Positions 22,600-32,858 of a stretch of DNA of 64,000 bases are shown in pieces. This stretch comes from Paragyromitra xinjiangensis. Its lineage: Eukaryota > Ascomycota > Pezizomycetes > Pezizales > Discinaceae. A model generated the notes under the pieces. That model was not told where the DNA came from. It saw only the letters and a list, made by a program, of their open reading frames with translations, and ran no database searches. Positions within the stretch are counted from its first letter, which is position 1. Every line of letters starts with the position of its first letter. The stretch is from NCBI GenBank assembly GCA_038503065.1, contig JBCAMK010000008.1:682001-746000 (forward strand), given 5' to 3'. The position numbers were made by a program, and so were the translations under genes.

Positions 22600-23348
22600 G
22601 TTGGAAGTTCGTGTGAGGTGGGGGGAAAGCTGGCTGGATGTGCGTTTGCGTCCAGCAAGAGGTGTGGGTGTGACAGGTGCCCAAACAAGTCGGACGGGAG
22701 TTGCGGGTGGTGATGGCGATACTCTGGGGGGAGTATTGGGAGCCAGGTTGATGGGGGAGCGATGGGAGTGATGAGTTCCCAGAAGCGAGATGGGGTGTGA
22801 TGATACACGAGGCCAAAGAGATAGAGACTTTTTGGTTTCGTGAGATTCTGGGAGAGGTGGTTTGTGGTGTTGAGTTTGCGGTCGGAGATGATGGAGGGAA
22901 AAGTAGAAGCGAGGTGGGCGGTCGCTTATTATATACTGCCTCTAGTATGCGTAGTAGATCAGGGCCGGACTGATGGGACTGTAGGAGCCTGCATCGGTGG
23001 GGTTGCTCCCACATGCAGAGAGCTACCGCATCCCACTGATCTGGTTGATACAGAGGAACCACATGTGCGTAAGCTGACGAGCTGACGGCACATAGACGGC
23101 TGCATCTACCACTCCGACGAAGTGGTAGAGTTCTGAATCAACCTGTGCAGTATGCATCAGCGGAAGCTGATAGGCAACGCACTGGCAGCGCTATCTACTA
23201 GTAAAACACATGCGGATTAGACTGAACTGCGCCGTGCATGTAGGACTGCAGTGTGCAGGACTATGCCGGTGGTTCATAAGAGTCTAGAGTGGTCAGATTG
23301 CTAATGGAGGTGCGGCAGCTCTTGGAGCATTGCCCCCCGGAAGTACGG

Positions 23349-23777
23349 GACCGACAACAACAACGCCAAAGTGACTTTTTGGTCACAACTCCACCAGTTT
23401 TACTCCGATTGCTCTACTTTTTGATTATTCGGACTCGCCTCGCTGCCCCCGTTCGATCCTGCTTCTGTACGTCTGGTTTGCTCCGGATTTGCAAAAGTTG
23501 TTGTCGAATTCGCTTATTTACCCCTCACTTCACAAAAAACCTCACCAAATCTTGAGATTCTGCATTTTCTCATAACTCCACCAGTTTTCGTCTGATTAGC
23601 TCGACCCCGGGCTTTTTGGAACCGCCTCAGCGCACACGTTCGATCGCCCTCTCGTTCGTGCGGATCCGACCAGAACTGCAGAAGTTCTGATCGATTTCCC
23701 ATTCCCAACCGCCAGGCCTCCCCCCCAGGGCACAGCAACCACCCCCCCCACCTCCTGTCGGTCCAGGACCCTCCTCC
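23349..23777 (+). other. Element C 5' UTR
   Basis: It is collinear with the B 5' UTR, with two copies of the ACTCCACCAGTTTT block about 186 bp apart. The first copy starts near 23389 and the second near 23575. Confidence 0.55.
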
Positions 23778-25324
23778 ATGTCTTCCTCTTCGTCTAGAGG
23801 CAGAGGGAGAGGCAGAGGCTTCAGGTCTCCCTCTTCTGTGGCTAGCTCACCTCAAAACTCGCTCCAAACGCCCTTTGGCACCCCTACAACACCCCCAACA
23901 CCCGATTTTCGCCTCTGCTCCATGGGGACCCTGAGCAAACACCTACCCAAGCCCTGCCACTTCGCCCAGCAGTCCCCCTACCTCACTATGCCTCCCTTCC
24001 CGCCACAGAGCCTACAGACAGTGGCTCTGTCCTCTTGGAAGAGTCTGACTCTGACATGACAGACACTGAGGGACCCCTCACCTTCTCCACCACCCTACCT
24101 CCAGTCATCCAGATGGATGACAGCAACAGCAATCTAGATCGCCTTGGTGCCATTGGCACTGGGGAAAACTACAACCCTTCCCTCTTCGCAGTGATGGATG
24201 AGCAGAACAGGCTCATCAAAGCACTCACCAAATGCGTCAAACAGCTTGAAAAAGCCATCCTCACCCCACCTCCAGCCCCTACCTTCCACAACGACCCAGC
24301 TCTAGTGGAAAAGGTGGCTACCCTCACCTCCAAGGTTGCAGACCTTGAACAGAAGCGGACCCTCACAACCATTCTGACTTCTGCCAACCTCCCCCTACCT
24401 CCAGCAGCTGCTCCCCCGCCAATTACCACCTCCTGGGCTCAGGTTGCCTCTAAAAAGGCTTCCAGACCCGCCAACAAGGCCTCCAAGCCTCCCAAACAAC
24501 TCACAGCACCTCCCAAACGCGACAGAACCCTCATCATTACCAGGAATGGTCTACCCATCCCTGATGACATCACACCACTCCTCATTCGCAATGCAGTCAA
24601 TGCTGCCCTGGAAAGGCCATTGATTGCAGAAGTGCGATTCACTCCTGCCCATCATGTGCAGCTCATTGCTGTCACCTCCACCACCTCCGACTCCCTCCTT
24701 AAGCAAAGACAGAAGCTTGAGGAAGTTGTTCGCACCACCATTCCCAATGCCACCAGCATGGAGAAGGAAGCAGTCCTGACCCAAGTTGTTGTGCACAATG
24801 TTCCCACCTCCATCCCCTCTGGCGAAGAGGGATTCCAGCAGATCAGGTCTGAGGTTGAGCAGTTTAACCCAGGCACCACCCTACTCCGCGACCCCCGCTG
24901 GCTCACCAGACCTGAGCAGAGAGAGGGGAAACAGGCATCCTCCATGGTTCTTACCATTGTGGGGAAGCAGCCTGCCACCACTGCCCTTGAGAGAGGGCTC
25001 TCCATGTTTGGACTTCGTCACAAAGTCACCAAATACCTTCGCTTTGGGCCAGACACCCAATGTACTACCTGCCTGGCCTTTGGCCACCCACAACAACGCT
25101 GTACCAGCAAGACACCCTTCTGCAACATCTGTGCTGGGCCTCATACAGCATCCTCCCACTCCTGCGCAACCTCCTCTTGCACCATCCAGGGAGCTCCCTG
25201 CCTCCACACCATCATCCGTTGCAAGAACTGTAATGAACCGCATCGTGGTAACTTCTCTGGTTGCCTCACACTCACCCAAGCAAGACTTAGAGCCAGCGAA
25301 CGTCAGGATCGCATGGTTGTTTAA
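23778..25324 (+). pseudogene. Element C ORF1, one frameshift
   Basis: It is a close relative of B ORF1. It starts MSSSSSRGRGRGRG in one frame; from about 23905-23935 the homologous text (HGDPEQTPTQ) continues in another frame to the stop at 25322-25324, so one indel lies in the CCCCCAACACCC run. Downstream parts are complete: helical region with LTSKVADLEQKR, the middle domain (VVVHNVPTSIPSGEEGF), and three zinc knuckles (CTTCLAFGHPQQRC, CNICAGPH, CKNCNEPHRG). Confidence 0.8.
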
Positions 25325-25634
25325 GTTTTCCCCTACCTGTTATGATTTAACCAGCCTTCAGGGGTCTTAGGACTCAGTGGAAGGAGTGCTATAGGCACAA
25401 AACATGCGATGGTGAAGGAAAAAGGAACAGGTTGAGATCTTCGGGTAGTCACTTGTCTTTCCTTATCATATTAACTGACGACGAGCCTGAGAGAGGCTGA
25501 GATGGAATTGGTGGAGGATTTAGTTAGTTTGTTTTTGTTTTCTTTTTGTTCCTGTTGGGTTTTCTCTTATTGTACGCCATATCCGATTCGGATGCATGCG
25601 AGTATGAACAATAAATAAATAAATAAATAAATAA
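25325..25634 (+). other. Element C 3' UTR and tail
   Basis: About 60 nt after the ORF1 stop the text joins the conserved LINE A-type 3' UTR. It ends in about six TAAA units directly against the TSD. Confidence 0.7.
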
Positions 25635-25925
25635 CCCCGGAAGTACGGAAGGTCTTCCGGAGTAGAACACCAGTCCATTTGGCAATGGGACTCCGGGTCA
25701 AACCCAGTCCCCCACTAGAGCATGGCAGAGCGAGGACTGCGGAACGTAGGTGTTAAATACATCGCAAATGCTCCACCCTGCTGCTCTTTCAAAAGGAAAG
25801 CGATAGTTGAGCCCTTAAGATTCTTGAGTAGTTTGCACGAAAAGAATCGGATTCTGAACTTGATCTATATCCATTTCGCAATGGCCGTACACCTAGCCTA
25901 TCTACCTAGGCCTACCCCCGTTACA

Positions 25926-26161
25926 GTAGAATCTTAGTTCTCTACTTCACCTTCAGAATCACTTCCTGAAGCCCACCGGTACATGAGTTGGCTTTCAGTC
26001 CTCTTCAGCTGTTTGAAGAGGAAACCTTCGATTCCTGACCACATCTATTGGCAGGAAACCTACCCTGAGTGGCTGGACGAGCAGTATCTGCAAGATCACT
26101 GTTCCAGCAACAGTACAATCGAACTACCACAGCGAGCACTCCTATACCCCAAGCTACAGCA
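25926..26161 (+). other. G2 leader with possible uORF
   Basis: This is the stretch between the LTR end and gag. No tRNA-type primer site starting TGG is seen next to the LTR, so priming is unclear. An ATG at 25983 opens a 75-codon frame ending at 26210 that overlaps the gag start. It resembles nothing I know and may be a regulatory uORF or chance. Confidence 0.35.
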
Positions 26162-28376
26162 ATGGCATCACGTTCTGGACGATCCTCCAGCCGCAATACC
26201 CCAGCGTTAGGAGCACCCGCTCCTCCCCTTCAGATTCAACGGGAGAAGAAGACGCTGGCGGTTGGAGACGGAGAAGATGCACAGCTAGTCAAAGCCCCAA
26301 AGACAACCCTCGAAAAGTACATCCCAGGTGTCCAGACCAACTGGACAGATCGGTCCAAGGTCACCATCGCTGAGTTCTTTGAGCACTACCAAGAGCACAT
26401 GAAGAGCTACATCAATAGCACGGTTGCCCAGGCAGGACATGCCTTACGGATGTTAGAGGAACGGCAGTCAGCTGAGCAAACCCTCATGAAGGATGCCATG
26501 AACTACCTGAATGATCAGGCCCAACACCTACAGCAGCGAGTGCAACACCTGCTGCTGTCAAGGGACGAACTAAGCGGAACGGAACCTATGGACCTAGATC
26601 TGCCGGAGCAGGCTGCTCCACCGGACTACCTAACTATTGTGCAGGAAGCTATCCGGAGTGGACAGCTACATATCAAGGCTCCGGAAGAAAGGGTAGGAAG
26701 GCCCAGGTCTAACACTACGTTCCCTTTAGAGTCCTTTCCCCTACTACTCGCACCCCCACCTCCAGCACCACAACCTCGACGAAGGGCACGAAGCCAGGCT
26801 CCTATAGACGAGTCCTGGATGCCCCTCAGCCTTTCTGGCAGATCCAGAACACCCCTACCCCCTTCACGCGGCTATGGTTCGAGTATCTGGGGACTTGAAG
26901 GATCTCAGCGCTCTGGTGGTGGTGGTTTGCCTCCTGTAACCCCTCAGGGTACATCAGGATGGGCACCACAGAGAACACCATCTGCTAATTCACCTCCGCC
27001 CCCCTTCGACCGGCCGGCAACACCAAGGGAGCAGAATAGAGGAGAAGGAGAAGCAGCGGGCAATGGAGGAGACAATGGTGGACAAGGAGGAGGTGGAGGA
27101 GGAGGCAGAAGGGTAGGAGGAGGTGGTGGTAGGGACCCGGATTCCAGTGATAGTGACTCTGAACCTGAGGGTGCAGATCCTAAAGCCTGGAAGAGGTACT
27201 ACCATCGCAAGATGAGGAAGCAGGAGAAGAGGATGATGGAGATGATGGCCACGATGATGGGAACAGGTGGCGGCATGTCTAACACTGCCAGCAGGACCCG
27301 AGAACCCAAGGCACCACAACCTGCTAAGTTCAAGGGAGAAGCCCATGATGTCAACCGTTTCCTACGCCAGTGTGAGAACGTCTTCTCGATAGAAGCATCC
27401 TCCTTCCAACAGGATGTCATGAAGATCCGTTACACTGGCAATCTCCTGGAAGGCAACGCAGTGCTCAACTGGTATGAGGCTTACTACAACCTCATCGACC
27501 AAGGAGCAGCTGATAGGGCCGCAGGGCGTCCAGCAGTCTTGGATGCTCACTGGTTCTCTTGGGCCACCTTCACGCTTTCGTTCCGGTCTTCGTTTGGGGA
27601 TAGAGTCACCAGAGAAGAAGCGGTAGCTAAGTGGGATAAGCTCTCACAGACCGCCGGTATCGATGCCTTCTTGGACCAGATTGTGCAGTTGATGTGGAAG
27701 ACAGGCTATAGCGGCGAGGTAGTGGACGATAAAATATCCCAAGGCCTCAACGCAGAACTAGCCCTTGATTGGGCTAAGGGAGCTGTTAAACCCGCCTCTC
27801 TCCATGAGAGGATTCAACTAGTCCGGCACATGGGTCATGTTCTTGAGAGATACAAGAAGACAAGGCCCCCAGAGCGAAAGGAAGATAAGAAGGGAGGTGG
27901 TGAGAGTAGTGGAAAGAAGAGGGGTGAGCAGAAGGGTCAGAGTACCACTGCTACCTCTGATAGAAAGGCCGCTGGTGAGAATAAGACTCCGCCAGCGAAG
28001 AAGGATAAAGCTGTGGAGCTAAAAGGTATGTCTGAGTACTACCTTCCTTTAAGACAAGTACCTGACTGACCCGTCCGCATTCACAGGAATACCAGAGAGT
28101 ATCCTGGCAGAGAGGCGTAAGGCCGACGTCTGTTTAAAGTGCGGAAAGAAGGGCCATTCATGGGGAAAGTGTTGGACTCAGGTTCCTGTGGTAGCTAGAG
28201 TAGCAGCCACGAGGAAGAGGAAGAGAGCAGAAGAGCTAGAAGCCTCTGCTGTTCCACCGGAGTCTAAGAAGGGAAAAGCAGCCGCAGTAGTGGCAGTCCA
28301 TAGTCCTGTTCCTCTCAAGGCAGAACCTGAGAGATTGTTTGTAGTAGATGAGGATAGTGATCCTGAGATCTACTAG
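26162..28376 (+). CDS. G2 gag (capsid and nucleocapsid), two exons
   Basis: Gag packages the retroelement RNA. I chose ATG 26162 (MASRSGRSSSRN); earlier in-frame codons are not ATG. The N-terminal half holds a helical stretch and a Pro-rich linker, then Gly-rich GGGGGGRR near residue 320. A capsid-like retrotransposon Gag domain spans about residues 375-590 (FLRQCENVFSIEA, WATFTLSFRSSFGD). A Lys-rich region follows. The first exon ends at 28025. Joining to 28087 over a 61-nt intron adds the zinc knuckle CLKCGKKGHSWGKC and an acidic tail ending at TAG 28374-28376, 717 aa in all. Unspliced, the frame ends at 28069 without the knuckle. Confidence 0.75.
28026..28086 (+). other. Probable spliceosomal intron in G2 gag
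   Basis: Donor GTATGT at 28026, branch-like CTGAC near 28065, acceptor TTCACAG ending at 28086. Removing it joins the capsid frame to the zinc-knuckle frame. The 61-nt length is typical for basidiomycete introns. A programmed frameshift is the alternative. Confidence 0.65.
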
Positions 28377-31300
28377 ATAGCCGTTCATTAGTCTTAATAT
28401 CATCTCGTTCATACAACAGTTGTACTGAGGAGGCCTGATAGGCCGAAATCGCTGGATCGATATGCAACTTCTCCTAGTTAATACCCAGCTCAGAACAATA
28501 ATCGATACCTGCACAGAAACCTGCTCAACGATCATTGACATCGTTGGTTGCGCTAGTATCACAGTACAAACAGTCATGTCTACAGGCTACACCCCATACA
28601 ATGACGGCATGCGTAAGACCTTGTCCGAGAGACAAAAGGCAAAGCGTCAGCGAAGCCATAGCCCTAGTGGAAACCCACCATTGAAGAGAAGACTAGAAGA
28701 ACCGCCAGCACAGCCAGTACATGGTCAGAGGCCTATACTGAAGGCTGAGTTGAACTGGAAGGTGCGGAAGCATATCAACAGGTGCCATGGTAAGTTCCTG
28801 TTTGATACTGGCTGCACCGGACCTATCCTCAGCGAGGAGTTTGTGAGGAAGGAAGGGATACCAACGGAGAAGCGTGAGGTTCCCATCCAGATGCTTGATG
28901 CCCAGGGTGACCTGATGATGGGAGCTGGCGAGTATTTTACTGCCCCCCTAGACATGGTCATGGGCAAGCATGAGGAACTGATCCGTTGGGAGGTTGGACC
29001 CCTAGAGGGAGGCATCTCCGGGTATCTGCCTATCTCATGGGCACAGAAGCACAACCCAGACATCGATTGGCATACCGGCCGCATCCATTGGCGTTCCGAT
29101 TACTGCCACAAGAACTGCATCCCCACTGACGTCCACATAGAGGTGTGCGAAGACTGGGAGATGATGGCAGAAGACCGGACCAATGTGCACCAGATTGGAG
29201 CTGCGGTTTGGCATGATGATAGCGGAGGAGATGTGAGCCTGAGGCTACCAGCGGAGTACAGGGAATGGGCGGATGTCTTCAGCAATGAGAAGAGCTCAAA
29301 GCTGCCGGAGCATGGTGCTTTCAATCACCACATCAACCTACAACCAGGAACAAAGCCACCGTTCGGGCCCTTGTATGCTTGCTCTGAATCCGAGCTCAAG
29401 GCCCTCCGGGAGTTCCTGAACAAGGCCCTACCATCTGGAAAGATATCCAGATCCAATTCCCCCGCCGCTGCGCCTATCCTGTTCGTTCCTAAGCCTAATG
29501 GTACTCTCCGCATCTGCGTTGACTACCGGGGCCTTAACAGGATCACAGTAAAGGACAAATACCCACTACCGCTGATGTCTGAGTTGAGGGACAGGCTGAG
29601 AACCGCTAAGGTCTTTACCAAGATTGACCTGAAGGATGGGTTCAACCTGTTGAGGATAGCCAAAGGGGACGAGTGGAAGACGGCGTTCAGGACCCGGTAT
29701 GGCTTGTATGAGTACAATGTCATGCCCTTCGGCCTCTGTAATGCCCCTTCGTCGTTCCAGGCTATGATCAATGAGGTGTTGCATGACCTATTGGATCTGG
29801 GCGTGATAGTATACTTAGATGATATACTTACCTACACAGAGACAATTGGGGAGCATCAACGCCTCGTTCAGAAGGTGCTGCAGAGGCTTCGAGAGGCAAG
29901 TCTGCATGCAAACATAGACAAGACCTTCTTCCACTTAAAAGAGGTTGAGTACTTGGGATACCAGATCTCCGAGCGTGGCATCTCTATGTCAAAAGAGAAG
30001 GTCAACGCCGTGAAGGACTGGCCAGTCCCTAGGAACGTGAAGGATGTGCAAGCCTTCCTAGGCTTTGCCAACTTCTACCGCAGGTTCATCGCCGGGTTTA
30101 GCAAGGTGTGCAAACCATTGACTGACCTGCTGAGGAAAGAAGGGAAGTGGCACTGGACCGCTGCCTGTGACAGGGCTTTCGAGGAACTCAAGCAGCTGTT
30201 CACCAGCGAGCCTATCTTGGTCCACTTCCACCCACAGAGACGCACAGTTGTAGAGACTGATGCTTCTGACTTTGCGAAGGGAGCTGTGATGTCCCAATAT
30301 GGCGAGGATGGCAAGCTGCATCCTGTTGCTTTCTATAGCAAAAAGCACTCGCCAGCTGAGATCAACTATGACATCCATGACAAGGATATGGGTGCCATAG
30401 TAGCTGCGTTCCGGGAATGGGAGCACCTTCTTAAGTCCGTTGAGGGAGAGGTTGTGGTCTTCACCGATCATAAGAACCTAGAGTACTTCAACAGTACTAA
30501 GGTTTTGACCCGCCGGCAGGCCAGATGGGCTGAGGACCTGGTGGGGTTTGATTTCAAGGTCATCTATAGACCCGGTGAGAGGAATGGCAAGCCTGATGCC
30601 CTATCTAGTCGTAGGGATCACCGTCTGGGAGAGGGAGGTGAACCTGCTGCCCCACAGCCGCAGTTGTTTTTCCGTCCTGGACAGCTTGTCATGAACTCAG
30701 CCAGACTCAGTGCTGTGAGAGTTCACCAGCTGCAATCGCCGTTCCTGCAGAAGCTGAGAGACGCGTCGTTGGGAGATGAGCAGTGGCAAGGGATCTGTAA
30801 GGCTTTGGAGGAGAAGAAGACTGGACTCGACCAGGCGTTGTCCCTTTCCGAGGGACTGGTGTTCTTCAAGAACCGCTGGTATGTCCCGGAAGGCAGAGAC
30901 CTCCGGCAAGAGATCTTCTCTGAGAACCATGATAGCAGGATTGCCAGGCACTTTGGGCAGTACAAGACCGCTGAGAGGATCAAGGCGAACTTCTACTGGC
31001 CCAACATGGACAAGGACATAGAGGAATACGTCCGCAGCTGTGATAGCTGTCAGAGGAACAAGACAGCTCGCCACAAGAAGTATGGAGAGCTGCTTCCCTT
31101 GGAGATTCCCTATCGTCCTTGGGCCTCATCCTGCACGCGAAAAAGATCCCTGCAAAACTCCAAAAGCTACGTTGCAACGGCGTTACACACTGCAAAAAGT
31201 CTCTAAATCTTCGGCTTCATTTCTCACCACTTCCCCGCTCTCGCAACCTCTCATCGGGCGCATTGCCCCAACTCATCCTGGATCCGCCCCAAACTCCTCC

Positions 31301-31442
31301 CAGGAGATCCCGCACACCCTCCCCATCTCCTGTGAAGCTGGTGACCTTTGGCACCAACTTCACCCTCCCCCTCATCGGCAAAAAACGCACCCTCTCCAAC
31401 CCTTCACCAGCCCCCGCTCGCTCAGGATCCCCAACTAAACAA

Positions 31443-32858
31443 ATGGCGGCTCCTGGTCCCTCCACCGGTCAATCCCTATTCGACTCAGCTCATGCTGGTC
31501 CCTCCACCGATTCCCAATACATCGACGAAGCTCTCATGCAAGAACTCCCCGATGATTCTACCCCCAACTGGCTCAAAGACTTCAGTAAACATGAAGACTA
31601 CATGCCCGACGTTGACCACGAGGACTCCACTGAGCAATACCTCGCTTGGCTCTCCAAATCCAGCTTTGCCAGACTCCACTCTCAAGTGGAAGAAAATAAC
31701 ACCCACCTCCTCGCCAAAGTAGCCATGCAGGAGAACGACATCCTCCGACTTACGGATCAAACCAAGATCCTTCAGGAAATGGTTGGAAAACTCTCCACCA
31801 CCCTCAACAACATGGCCAGGTCTCTCCAAACAATTGACAAGAACACCAGCCAGCCCATTCGCACCCCGGCACCAGCCAACAACCAACAGAAACCCCAACA
31901 ACCAGCGCAAAAACCCCAAACGCCCCTCCTCAACGATGGAAAACCCATGACCTACGCACAAGCTGCGAATGCCCCTGGTGCCCCCTTCACCAAAGTCAAC
32001 AAGGGTAACAAGAAGAAGAAGGCCCTTCCCCCCAAGCTTTTCCAACCACAATTCACCACTATTAATCGCCAAATCATCCTCGAAACCTCTGCCGATGTCC
32101 CGGCCTCCATCGACAACTCCTCCCTCCTAGCTGCCATTAACAAGGAGCTTGCCCCACGCAACACCTCCATTCTCATGTGCACCAAAACTGCCAGACACAA
32201 CTTCGTCCTCACCACCAGACCTGACGAATCCGCTGAACAAATTTGCCAAGCCTACCAAAAAGAAATCGAAACGGCATGCACCCTACTAAAAATCCCTCTT
32301 GGTGAAGCCAGACCAAATTCTAAATGGTCGAAATTCATCATCCATGGAATCCCCACCAAAGCAACAATGGCAGACGTCGCAGAACAAATGTCAATTTCAG
32401 TACCAACCTTCACCCTCGCACAAACTCCCAGATGGCTCACAACCCCAGAGGCAAGAGCCAACAAAACCCACTCAGCCATTGTCATTGCCCTTCCACAAAA
32501 ATTCACGATGGAAACACTTGGTCTCTCCCAGATCCCCCTCTTTAACTCCTTCTGCCGCGTGCAAGAATACATCGCAGTCTCCCCCACCACACAATGCAGA
32601 AGATGCCAAGAATATGGTCATCATCAGCAAACATGCAAGAAAGAGTTCAAATGCGCAGTATGTGCGGAGACTCATGAAACCTCCAAACACCCCTGTACCA
32701 CCACTGGATGCCCTGCAGGCACCAAGTGCACACACCCTCCAATTCGCTGCGCCAATTGCAACCAAGGACACAAAGCCTACGAACGCAAAGTTTGCATTGC
32801 CTACACCAAGCTCACTGAGAGCCTCAAATCCTCCCGAACTAACAACAACACTGCTTAA
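31443..32858 (+). CDS. F1 ORF1 (471 aa), intact
   Basis: A Gag-like RNA-binding protein starting MAAPGPSTGQ, the first ATG in frame. A coiled coil lies at about residues 96-132 (ILRLTDQTKILQEMVGKL), then a Pro/Gln linker and basic KKKK patch, then the middle domain (KFIIHGIP, TPRWLTTPEARA). Zinc knuckles: CRRCQEYGHHQQTC at about 384, CAVCAETHETSKHPC, and CANCNQGHKAYERKVC at about 435. The frame stays open 5' of the ATG to the element start, with protein-level similarity to the E leader. The stop TAA overlaps the ORF2 ATG as TAATG. Confidence 0.88.
   Translation: MAAPGPSTGQSLFDSAHAGPSTDSQYIDEALMQELPDDSTPNWLKDFSKHEDYMPDVDHEDSTEQYLAWLSKSSFARLHSQVEENNTHLLAKVAMQENDILRLTDQTKILQEMVGKLSTTLNNMARSLQTIDKNTSQPIRTPAPANNQQKPQQPAQKPQTPLLNDGKPMTYAQAANAPGAPFTKVNKGNKKKKALPPKLFQPQFTTINRQIILETSADVPASIDNSSLLAAINKELAPRNTSILMCTKTARHNFVLTTRPDESAEQICQAYQKEIETACTLLKIPLGEARPNSKWSKFIIHGIPTKATMADVAEQMSISVPTFTLAQTPRWLTTPEARANKTHSAIVIALPQKFTMETLGLSQIPLFNSFCRVQEYIAVSPTTQCRRCQEYGHHQQTCKKEFKCAVCAETHETSKHPCTTTGCPAGTKCTHPPIRCANCNQGHKAYERKVCIAYTKLTESLKSSRTNNNTA

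Larger units (their letters stand above)
17298..22933 (-). mobile_element. LINE E1 (family E), antisense in G2 5' LTR
   Basis: Full length, 5636 bp. The 13-bp TSD is TACTGCCTCTAGT at 17285-17297 and 22934-22946. Read on its own strand it has a ~330-nt 5' leader, ORF1, ORF2, then a 3' end with GTTGGCGGCGGATGAGG plus hairpin and three AAAACACT units. It is at the same LTR position as E2 and E3. Confidence 0.9.
23349..25634 (+). mobile_element. Element C, ORF1-only LINE in G2 5' LTR
   Basis: The 14-bp TSD is CCCCGGAAGTACGG at 23335-23348 and 25635-25648; the empty site is seen in the 3' LTR at about 59826-59841. It has the same plan as B: 5' UTR with a duplicated block (near 23389 and 23575), ORF1, 3' UTR with GCTATAGGC (25388-25396) and hairpin ATCCG-ATT-CGGAT (25581-25593), and a (TAAA)n tail. 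No ORF2. Confidence 0.88.
17268..25925 (+). repeat. G2 5' LTR, interrupted by E1 and C
   Basis: LTR pieces are 17268-17297, 22947-23348 and 25649-25925, summing to 709 bp, the same as the 3' LTR pieces. E1 is flanked by TACTGCCTCTAGT and C by CCCCGGAAGTACGG. The uninterrupted 3' LTR text at both sites proves these limits. Confidence 0.9.

Noticed and set aside
31119..31442. ORF1 of F starting at the TTG of the target site
   Set aside because: TTG is not a usual eukaryotic start and F2 is out of frame there. I used the first ATG, while noting the likely non-AUG extension nearer to it.
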